The notes below the pieces were generated by a model. That model searched no databases. It was not told the DNA's origin and saw only the letters and a list, made by a program, of their open reading frames with translations. This document shows, piece by piece, positions 28,357 through 36,202 of a stretch of 64,000 bases of DNA. This DNA comes from Nitrosomonas sp. GTDB lineage: Bacteria > Pseudomonadota > Gammaproteobacteria > Burkholderiales > Nitrosomonadaceae. How positions within the stretch are numbered: the stretch's first letter is position 1; every line of letters starts with the position of its first letter. A program made the position numbers and the translations under genes. The stretch covers positions 44,098 through 108,097 of the forward strand of contig NZ_JAIEME010000003.1 of assembly GCF_019752415.1 (NCBI RefSeq). The letters run 5' to 3'.

Positions 28357-31300
28357 ATGATGACCAATCAAACCAATAGCAATCAGAATCCCAAGCGGAT
28401 CAGTCAGCGCTCTACACGGCTGATCGGTTTGCTCGTTGTATTGCTGGTATCCGTCTTGATTGCCGGGTATTGGTTATTGAACAGCCAATCCGGGTTGCAA
28501 GGAACGCTCTCGACAATCAATCGATTGAGTTCCGGGGGGATTCAATTTGAAGGAATTCAGGGAACACTGCGAAACATTCAAATTAAAAGCATTCATTTTG
28601 CCCATGAAGAATTCCAGTTAACACTGCATAATACCCACGTAACCTGGAATCCCACTGATTTGCTTCAGAAGCAGATAAAAATCGATCAGTTATCTGTTGA
28701 AGCAATGGATATCCGCATACTCCCTTCACCCGCTGCAGCGCCACAGCGCACTTTACCTGAAAACCTATCTCTACCGTTCGCTCTGTCAATTCATACGATT
28801 AAAGTAGATTCAATACATTTACTTTCAACAATCCATGAGAATTCTGATTTGATTATTTCTGACCTTACGCTATCGGTTGATAGCAATGGGCATTACCACC
28901 AACTTAACAATCTGGATTTTCGTACACCTTGGGGGGGGGTCAGTGCTCTGGCAGAACTCAACGGAAATTCTCCTTTTGATCTGTATGCGCAAATCGATCT
29001 GTCTGATGCCCATCAATGGGGCGATTCGCAAGCTGTCATCTCCGGGAATCTGGAGCAGATGAATATTCAGATTCATGCCATGCAATCGGTCACAAAAAGA
29101 GATTTGACTCTACAACTGCAACCATTTGCAGCCAATCCAGTAACGCAGCTTCATGCGGTTCTAGAAAAGCTTAACCCGGCTAGTTTTGTTTCGGACTCAC
29201 CCCATGCCAGCCTTTCCGTCATTGCCAATTTGACCTGGAATGAATCCGGGCAACTGGAAGGCAAGATTCTGCTTGAGAATCATGCAGCGGCCACATTGAA
29301 TGACGGCGGCCTACCCTTTTCCGCATTCAGCGCGCAGGCTCGCATCACTGCAGAAATCCTGCAGTTGCAGGATATCCATGCGCAAATTAAGCCCGGCGAA
29401 ATTGTAAGCGGGGATCTTATCTGGCAGTTAGAAGAAGCATCCGGGGCAGCCAATCTGCTTGTCAGCAAAGTAAATCCGCAGCATATTGATAGTCGCATCC
29501 GCGCAGCCCAAGTTTCGGGGAAAATTAGCTTGGAAGGTAGTGCGCAGAAACAATCGGCGCGCGTCAATCTTAAGGATAGTTCAATCAGTTTCAACGCAGC
29601 CATCACACGAAATGACGAGCATGTTACGCTCGAGCAATTTCAACTGCAGCGTAGCAAATCACAATTAGCCGGGCAAGGGAAATTCGATCTCGGCAATGAA
29701 CAATCATTTGAACTGTCAGGGAATTTAGAAAACTTTAATATTGCTGATTTTATCCAGGCACCGAATTCCAATCTGAATGCGGCGATCCAGCTATCCGGTC
29801 AACTGTCTCCGCAAATTTCCGGAATGTTGAAATACACGATTCAAAAAAGCCGCTTGGAGAAATTCCCGGTAACAGGAGCCGGTCAGATTGCATTCAACGG
29901 GTCTAATCAGTTTAAGGGTAAGGCAGAATTAAATATCGGATCCAATCATTTTCTGGCGCAAGGCGGCACCGCTGAATCCGGAGATACTTATCAATTTGCT
30001 GTGAATGCGCCCGCTTTAGAACAAATCGGATTTGGTTTTGCGGGCGATTTACAGACGCACATTCAGTGGAATGGAAACCTAAAGTCACCCGATTTTGATT
30101 TCAAGATAAAAAGCCGGCATCTCCAGTTACCGGGAAATCAACACCTCTCAGGACTGGTTGCTGATGGGCATTTAAACAATAAAACCATTTCACTGAAAGC
30201 AGCTATTGGAAACTATGTTGTCAGCGATAAAGCAACCCTGCAACACGTGGAAATAAACGCCGGCGGAAAAATTTCTGACCACACGTTATTGGCTAAAGCA
30301 CAGATAAATGATATTTCCAAAATCCAATTAAAAGCTGTTGGCGGCCTAGATAAAAGATCACCCGCTCAATCCCTGCGCTGGAACGGGCAACTAGCAGAAT
30401 TCACCTCCACTGGAAAAATACCCGTTCGCTTAACAGCGCCAACAACTTTGGCAATCAATTCGGAATTCGTATCACTCGGCCAAACAAAATTATCCGTTTC
30501 CGATGGATTCTTAAACATCGATCAACTGCACTGGACACCCGGGGAATGGAAAACTCAAGGTCATTTTTCAGGCATCGCCTTACTGCCGGGCGAATACCAA
30601 AACTCAAAACAATTGTCGTTACAGTTAGGTGGTCATTGGGATTTTGTTTCCAATTCGCAATTAACCGGCAGTCTGCACATGCAATGTGAAAAAGGGGATT
30701 GGTATTTACCCAACGAAATATCACAGCCTTTGGGCTTGGAGGTGGCTCAGCTCAAAATCGTTGCACAAAATGGGAAAATAACCGGCCAGTTTGAATTAGC
30801 CAGCCAATCTATCGGCACTGCCAAAGCGCATTTGACCGTACCGGCAAAGCAATCGAACAATAGCTGGACTATTCCCGATGAAGCACCGCTGAACGGTGAA
30901 GTCATTGCCCGCATCAAGGACTTAAAATGGATTGATTCCCTTTTAGGTAACCGTGTGAGTACCAATGGACAGCTTCAGGTTCAGGCAACTATTCAAGGAA
31001 CGCTCAAGCAACCGGACTTTAATGGCCGCGTTTCCGGCACGCAATTGAGTGTGGTTCTGCTGGAGCATGGCATAAATTTGCAGCAAGGCAGTTTGGTTGC
31101 CAATTTCCGCCAATCGAACTTAAAAATAGATCGACTGCACTTTATCACCCCGCACGAAGCACCACCGGATGACCGGTTGTTAAAAGATGTCAAGCTGGAT
31201 AGCGCATCGGGTTCTTTAACAGTTACCGGAGACATCGGACTTATTGGCAATGAAAGCCAATTGGATTTCAAATTGAATCAACTCCCTTTCACGCACAAAA

Positions 31301-32196
31301 CAGATTATTGGATCGTTGCATCCGGTTCAGGTCAGGCTAGGTTTCACAAAAACAGTTTGAGCGTGACAGGCAGCCTAGCGGCAGATGCCGGCTTATTGTT
31401 GCAACCGCCGCAAGATCGCCCTGAATTATCGGATGACATTGTGTTTGTCAACAGCCCCAATACTGCCCCGCAAAATCTGTCGCTACTGTTGGATATAGCG
31501 CTCAATTTAGGAGAAAAATTCTATCTCCGTGCAGCCGGATTGGAAGGCCGCTTAGCGGGTCAATTACAAGTTCAAAATGATAAAAATAATACGCTCAAGG
31601 TGAATGGCGCCATTGCAGCGCAAGATACCACTTTTAAAGCGTATGGCCAGAACCTTACGGTTCAACGTGGCATCGTCAGCTTTCATGGCCCTCTGGATGA
31701 TCCCGGGTTAAATATTTTGGCCGTGCGGGAGGGTTTAGCGGTTGAAGCCGGCATTGAGATCATGGGTTCGGTGCGTCACCCAAGGGTGACATTGGTATCG
31801 ACTCCGAATGTTCCCGATACCGAAAAACTTTCCTGGATCGTTTTAGGTAGAAAACCCGATCCCGGCGGATTAGATACATCGGTATTACTGGCAGCGGCGG
31901 GTTCGATATTAGGCGGGCAATCCGGAGCCGGAATTACCGAAAAAATTACTAAGGCATTGGGTGTCGATGAAATTTCATTCAAGCAAGCGGGAGTTGGCAG
32001 TTCACTGAGCGGGCAAATCGGTGTAGTCGGAAAACGTATTTCTTCCCGTGTTTATTTGAGCTATGAGCGCAGCCTGGCGACAACCACCATGGGAATCACG
32101 AAACTGACTTACAATTTGACCCCAAAAATAACTGTTGTGACACAAGCGGGCGAAGACAGTGCGATTGATCTATTTTATACATTTCAATTTGATTAG
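28357..32196 (+). CDS. tamB: Translocation and assembly module inner-membrane component TamB
   Basis: The 1279-residue protein has one N-terminal transmembrane anchor (LIGLLVVLLVSVLIAGYWLL, about residues 23-42). A very long stretch of beta-rich repeats with frequent GxL and LxG patterns follows, and then the C-terminal TamB domain (DUF490) with LSWIVLGRKPDPGGLDTS and the closing segment YNLTPKITVVTQAGEDSAID. TamB spans the periplasm as a hydrophobic groove and partners TamA. Two adjacent ATG codons (28357 and 28360) can serve as start. The length is normal. Confidence 0.93.
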   Translation: MMTNQTNSNQNPKRISQRSTRLIGLLVVLLVSVLIAGYWLLNSQSGLQGTLSTINRLSSGGIQFEGIQGTLRNIQIKSIHFAHEEFQLTLHNTHVTWNPTDLLQKQIKIDQLSVEAMDIRILPSPAAAPQRTLPENLSLPFALSIHTIKVDSIHLLSTIHENSDLIISDLTLSVDSNGHYHQLNNLDFRTPWGGVSALAELNGNSPFDLYAQIDLSDAHQWGDSQAVISGNLEQMNIQIHAMQSVTKRDLTLQLQPFAANPVTQLHAVLEKLNPASFVSDSPHASLSVIANLTWNESGQLEGKILLENHAAATLNDGGLPFSAFSAQARITAEILQLQDIHAQIKPGEIVSGDLIWQLEEASGAANLLVSKVNPQHIDSRIRAAQVSGKISLEGSAQKQSARVNLKDSSISFNAAITRNDEHVTLEQFQLQRSKSQLAGQGKFDLGNEQSFELSGNLENFNIADFIQAPNSNLNAAIQLSGQLSPQISGMLKYTIQKSRLEKFPVTGAGQIAFNGSNQFKGKAELNIGSNHFLAQGGTAESGDTYQFAVNAPALEQIGFGFAGDLQTHIQWNGNLKSPDFDFKIKSRHLQLPGNQHLSGLVADGHLNNKTISLKAAIGNYVVSDKATLQHVEINAGGKISDHTLLAKAQINDISKIQLKAVGGLDKRSPAQSLRWNGQLAEFTSTGKIPVRLTAPTTLAINSEFVSLGQTKLSVSDGFLNIDQLHWTPGEWKTQGHFSGIALLPGEYQNSKQLSLQLGGHWDFVSNSQLTGSLHMQCEKGDWYLPNEISQPLGLEVAQLKIVAQNGKITGQFELASQSIGTAKAHLTVPAKQSNNSWTIPDEAPLNGEVIARIKDLKWIDSLLGNRVSTNGQLQVQATIQGTLKQPDFNGRVSGTQLSVVLLEHGINLQQGSLVANFRQSNLKIDRLHFITPHEAPPDDRLLKDVKLDSASGSLTVTGDIGLIGNESQLDFKLNQLPFTHKTDYWIVASGSGQARFHKNSLSVTGSLAADAGLLLQPPQDRPELSDDIVFVNSPNTAPQNLSLLLDIALNLGEKFYLRAAGLEGRLAGQLQVQNDKNNTLKVNGAIAAQDTTFKAYGQNLTVQRGIVSFHGPLDDPGLNILAVREGLAVEAGIEIMGSVRHPRVTLVSTPNVPDTEKLSWIVLGRKPDPGGLDTSVLLAAAGSILGGQSGAGITEKITKALGVDEISFKQAGVGSSLSGQIGVVGKRISSRVYLSYERSLATTTMGITKLTYNLTPKITVVTQAGEDSAIDLFYTFQFD

Positions 32197-32661
32197 AACT
32201 AATTACTGTACTGATAAGACTGCGACATATGCCAGGAGGCGATTTTGATGCCTCTCTTCGATAACCCCATCGGTCATTTTTCTTTCCAGCCTATCATTGC
32301 GATTCCCAGCGAGAGCCTGATGTATCAGGCGGGGAAATTCCGGCAGGATAAAGACGACTTGAATATACCAAAGCAGCAAAAATAGCCGATTACAAAGCCT
32401 TTGTCTGCGATCGCAACGCAAATCAATGATCGAAAAAAGGCGATTGGAGATATTTTTCGAAAATAAAAATTCTTTACTATAGACACCCTTACTTCGAAAG
32501 CTATGTAACTTTACTGTCACTTATTCCGACACACCAAATACACATGATCTCAGCAATATAGAATCTGCCATTAAAAAGATTGATTGAAATCTCCGCATTC
32601 TGCTATCGAAACTTTGAGAATTCTTCCTGTTTAATGGCTGATTCCATAAAATTAGATCAGA
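32197..32661. other. Intergenic region with a gene relic
   Basis: No intact gene is seen. A minus-strand segment about 32203-32368 looks like a decayed ubiB end and is listed separately. The remainder is AT-rich and unremarkable. Confidence 0.35.
32203..32368 (-). pseudogene. Relic resembling the C-terminal part of UbiB
   Basis: The minus strand encodes LPEFPRLIHQALAGNRNDRL and, further on, EERHQNRLLAYVAVLSVQ before a stop. This resembles the region of betaproteobacterial UbiB, an atypical kinase-like protein of ubiquinone synthesis, where LPxLPRLIHQAL and a QRRxNRLL-type helix precede the C-terminal membrane anchors. No ATP-binding core and no proper membrane anchors are present, so this is at most a fragment. 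The similarity is judged by eye and is moderate. Confidence 0.35.
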
Positions 32662-32847
32662 CTAATTACGATCCCCTTCAGGAACGTTATGGTCTGGTTT
32701 AATAGTCTTTCCATATGATTCCGTATCAGGTGAATCAACTGTTGGTTTGCTACAAGCGGTTAATGTCAATGCCAATACCATAATGATAGTAACTAATGCT
32801 ATTAATTTTATTTTATCCCTTATATTTAGTAAACCTGAAGCTAACAT
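32662..32847 (-). CDS. Small lipoprotein
   Basis: The 61-residue product has a hydrophobic signal (LIALVTIIMVLALTL) ending in a lipobox LTAC, with the acylated Cys near residue 32, then a short charged tail ending PDHNVPEGDRN. Mature size is about 30 residues. No family is recognised. The ATG at 32847 has no strong ribosome binding site, and the ATG of MVLALTL is an alternative start. It is flanked by relic DNA on both sides. Confidence 0.6.
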   Translation of the reverse strand: MLASGLLNIRDKIKLIALVTIIMVLALTLTACSKPTVDSPDTESYGKTIKPDHNVPEGDRN

Positions 32848-32940
32848 GCTGCAGATGTAGCTATGCTGCCAATTATGGTTAAACTTAACATTGATCTACA
32901 TCAATATTATTCGTTTTCATGAAGAGAAGTAAGAAAGGGG

Positions 32941-33690
32941 TTGCAACATCGAAAAATCATAATAATTTTGCTCCGCGTGCCCTGCCCCTATCCCCGCGGC
33001 AAGACCACGGGGAATCGCAAATTGAAAGTTTATGTGTTGATGGATAGCTGGTATATGCGACGCCGCGTGATTTCCGCCAACACCCGACTAGGTTTTTCGG
33101 TGATTGGTCAGATAAGGGTAGACACTCGCCTCTACGATCTACCACTACCGCGGCGTCACGGCAAATTAGGCGAAGTAAGAAGTATGGGGAGAAATACACG
33201 CCGAAACAAATTGATCAACTGCATCGTACCATCACAACGCTCAAGAATTACGGCAAAGTACAACGCGTGCGATTGCGCAGCCAACTTAGTCAGAACGCGC
33301 TTTCTCGATGGTCAGTTAGTGCATGCTGTTTGGTACGAATTTGAAAGAAGGAATGGAGAATGGGAAGTAGCCAGCCTGATATTGAGCTCAGACATCACAC
33401 TGACGTCGGAACAAGTAATTGAAAGCTATAGCCGCGTTGGTCGATTGAGCCCATGTTCAATCAACTTAAACAAACTTGAAGCATGAAAGAAGCATGGCAG
33501 CAAACACACAAAGCCTTACAGCGCTGGGTGCATATCACTAGGGTGAGTTATGGCTTAATACAACTGCAAAGTTGCTAAAACAACACAACAATCGATGCGC
33601 TTTGTCAGCATACGCCTTGGCGCAAAGAAAATTAGTGAGGAAATCAACAGATTCAAGTTAAAAATTACCAGCTCGAACTGATGGCTCTAT
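32941..33690 (+). pseudogene. DDE-type transposase relic with several frameshifts and stops
   Basis: Fragments in different frames line up as one degraded transposase. Frame one gives VYVLMDSWYMRRRVISANTR and DTRLYD. A shift near 33170 gives KYGEKYTPKQIDQLHRT and LKNYGKVQRVRLRS. The first frame returns with RFLDGQLVHAVWYEF and SDITLTSEQVIESYS, and another shift gives RWSIEPMFNQLKQT before a stop. Then MKEAWQQTHKALQRWVHIT continues. The block MDSWYMRR and the late RRWSIE-type glutamate are typical of a DDE transposase; the IS family cannot be fixed by eye. No clear terminal inverted repeats are visible. Confidence 0.75.
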
Positions 33691-33763
33691 ACTCTATTCA
33701 ATAGAATTTTAGCCAGACAAATGCCAATCCCAGTCAGAAATTCGCGATTCTATATGAATAAAA

Positions 33764-33790
33764 CATCCCGTTGTAAACCACAACGGGATG
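33764..33790 (-). terminator. Terminator of the short RTX gene
   Basis: On the minus strand an 11-base perfect stem (CATCCCGTTGT with ACAACGGGATG, loop GGTTT) is followed by TTTTATTC. It lies 24 bases beyond the stop of the RTX gene. Confidence 0.85.
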
Positions 33791-33813
33791 CCAAAATCGA
33801 GAGAAAACCAGAA

Positions 33814-34587
33814 CTAAAGGATAAAGTCGCTAGCGTTGATTCCGGTTGTGGCTGCTCCGGTTAATTGGATTTCCATATCAGCCGTCAAATTACCATCATT
33901 ATCCAATTCCACCTGGATAATAATGTCACTTCCTGAAGTGAAATATCTGACCTCACCCGCAGTTCCAGTGAAAGCAACATTGCCGATGAAAGTGAACGCT
34001 TGATTTCCCGCCGTGACAACATTCGCATCAATCGTTGACAAATCAATTTTGTCGACTAAATGTGTGAAATCAGTACAAATATCACGATTTGCTCCAACTG
34101 CACTTTCACTGGTTGCGTTGAAATCATAGGTATCATTTCCGCCACCATCGGTCATCGTGTCTTTGCCGGACCCACCGATAATGGTGTCGTTACCACCACC
34201 AGCACTAATGGTATCGTTACCCCCTAAGCCTGTGAGAATATTGGCGTTGCTATTGCCCGTGATAACGTTTGCTGCGCTGTTACCCGTCCCGTTAAGTGCC
34301 GTGAGAAAGCCGGCAGTATTGTCTAACGTCAGATTTTCGAAGTTGGTTTTCAACGTAGTGGAAGCATTGCGTGTGATCACAGTATCCGTACCATTGGCAA
34401 AGGCTTCGAATATTTGATCGGTGATTGAGTTGATCCTATAAATGTCATTGCCTGCACCGCCATACATCGTGTCATTGCCAGCAGACCAATTAGCGTTCAG
34501 GTCATCATTGCCGACAGTCCCCAATAAGGGAAAACCCGTGCCCGTGCTACCGTCATCACTGCTCGCTGTTCCATTAATAATAGCCAT
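33814..34587 (-). CDS. Short RTX calcium-binding protein with serralysin-type C-terminus
   Basis: The 257-residue protein has two groups of nonapeptide repeats: GGAGNDIY near residues 43-51, and four consecutive units (GLGGND, AGGGND, GGSGKD, DGGGND) near 118-150. The last 100 residues resemble the serralysin-type C-terminal module that serves as a type I secretion signal (TDFTHLVDKIDLSTIDAN, then AFTFIGN). There is no enzymatic domain, so it may be a structural or adhesive calcium-binding protein. It lies divergent from nothing and is followed by its own terminator. The regulator gene upstream is on the same strand with 226 bases between. Confidence 0.85.
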   Translation of the reverse strand: MAIINGTASSDDGSTGTGFPLLGTVGNDDLNANWSAGNDTMYGGAGNDIYRINSITDQIFEAFANGTDTVITRNASTTLKTNFENLTLDNTAGFLTALNGTGNSAANVITGNSNANILTGLGGNDTISAGGGNDTIIGGSGKDTMTDGGGNDTYDFNATSESAVGANRDICTDFTHLVDKIDLSTIDANVVTAGNQAFTFIGNVAFTGTAGEVRYFTSGSDIIIQVELDNDGNLTADMEIQLTGAATTGINASDFIL

Positions 34588-34813
34588 AATAAGATCTCCT
34601 TGTTATTTAGAAATACATTCCTAAACTACGCCACAAAAAGCTAAAGATTATTTTTGATGAGATTCTTCATCTCTTTGAAAGAATGAAACACTTTCCGATT
34701 CGGATTGGTTAATCGCTAAAGCAGTTTCACTCTATACTTGTTCGAATTGGGTGAATATGATTTTTTTGCTTTTTTACTAGGCTTTTTTTGCAGAAGCTAT
34801 CGATGTAACTCAT

Positions 34814-35593
34814 TCAGTTATTATGTTTCCTCTGATAGCACGACGGTACCATGCCAATATAACGGCGAAACAAACGTGCGAAGCTGGATGCATCTGCAAA
34901 TCCACTCAGTTGCGCGACATCGGTGATCGTTATTTCCGGATTACGCAGGAATTCTTTGGCCTGCATGATGCGATGTTTTATCAGAAATTCACGAAAAGTC
35001 ATGTGATGTTCATTGTGGAAAATTCTGCTGAAAGTAAAAACACTCATCCCGCAGATGGAGGCCACTTCTTTCTCGATGATTTTTTCCTGAAAATGCGCTT
35101 GTACATAGTTAATAGCTTGAATTGTGCGTTTCGATAGCAGCACTGTAGGACTACAATGAAATTCTTTGGGGATCTGACAACGTCTAAGAAGATTTACTCG
35201 CGGCTTAGTGGACCGAGATCTGGATTGAATGGAAAGCTGGTTAATTTCTTCGATGACCGATTCTGCTTTAAGCGGCTTTATCAGGTAGTTTCTAACACCG
35301 GTTCTAAATGCCCAAACCGCTAAATTTTCATTGTGCTGAAGAGTCAACATGATAACGGGGATGCCCGGGTGATCCAACCGGATCTGCCTGAGCAATTGTA
35401 AGCCAGACACGTCAGGAAAATCGTAATCGAAACAAATCAGATTGGGTTTGTTTTCTGTAATGGTGCATGTGATTTGATTCGTATCGACCGAGTAAATTTT
35501 GTGGACAGCTATTTCGTTTTTCCTAGAAAAAATAGGCTGCGCATTTTTATTATTTTTACACAAAGCTATCCATAAGATATTGATATTTCGCAT
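34814..35593 (-). CDS. REC-AraC type response regulator, atypical receiver
   Basis: The protein of 259 residues has a CheY-like receiver (residues 1 to about 120) joined to an AraC-type double helix-turn-helix (about 155-259, with SGFADASSFARLFRRYIG as the conserved second recognition motif). The receiver keeps the phospho-acceptor region FDYDFPDVSGL (Asp56), the Thr of VIMLTL and the Lys of YLIKPL. The usual acidic pair after the first strand is missing: the strand reads NILWIALCKNN. Phosphorylation may therefore be weak or absent. I choose the ATG at 35593 because GAGGCG lies upstream; the longer frame begins with TTG. No histidine kinase lies nearby. The short RTX gene downstream is a possible target. 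Confidence 0.82.
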   Translation of the reverse strand: MRNINILWIALCKNNKNAQPIFSRKNEIAVHKIYSVDTNQITCTITENKPNLICFDYDFPDVSGLQLLRQIRLDHPGIPVIMLTLQHNENLAVWAFRTGVRNYLIKPLKAESVIEEINQLSIQSRSRSTKPRVNLLRRCQIPKEFHCSPTVLLSKRTIQAINYVQAHFQEKIIEKEVASICGMSVFTFSRIFHNEHHMTFREFLIKHRIMQAKEFLRNPEITITDVAQLSGFADASSFARLFRRYIGMVPSCYQRKHNN

Positions 35594-36202
35594 TTCATAT
35601 CGCCTCGTTTGAATGGTAATAACTGAAAACCAAAATCTCTCGATATCAGTTTTCAAACATTCTGAACTTCGAAGTGAAAGGTGTTATACCGATCCTTTCA
35701 ATTGATATTTACTCAAAGGCCTCTCTAAAAATCCATATTTCGTCACAACACTTTGTTGCTCGAAAAAAATGTTTCCTTGTGATTACGGTCACATGATTAC
35801 GGTGATAGTTTATTAAATGTACTTAACTCCACCCTTTACTTTTTTTTCGGGCTGCATTTCTCGCCTTAAGTTCACGACCAGTCATGGGAGTTACAATACG
35901 AGGTAAGCGAGCCATACTGACAATATGGCATATTAGTGTATTTAGTAAACTGTCACTGTAATTCGATTTGATAGGGAGAGTTCAGACTGAGAATATACTC
36001 ACTCGCGCCGACACGGCTTGCCACTCAATCACTAGTGTGCGTAAGCTACTGGTTAAATGGGAGGAGAGATACCATACCAAAGAACAAGAAAATTGATCGT
36101 AACCTACTGAATAATAAAGGGTCAAATGCGTGCGCATTTTGCTGAATAGAAATTCTTTATTCTGGACTTGGCCCCGTTCGTTTCTAGCACCGACTTTTTG
36201 TT
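35594..36202. other. Intergenic region between regulator and helicase-nuclease gene
   Basis: A minus-strand mini-ORF at 35823-35915 encodes 30 residues starting MARLPRIVTP, which resembles the first residues of REP-associated tyrosine transposases (RAYT); the rest does not fit, so it may be a relic. A perfect palindrome AAATGCG-TG-CGCATTT lies near 36124-36139, and the sequence GAAATTCTTTATTCTGGAC just after it resembles one near 32468. Nothing else is recognised. Confidence 0.35.

Noticed and set aside
33764..33790. CATCCCGTTGT palindrome as a possible repeat or operator
   Set aside because: Position just after a stop codon and the following T-run on the minus strand explain it as a terminator.
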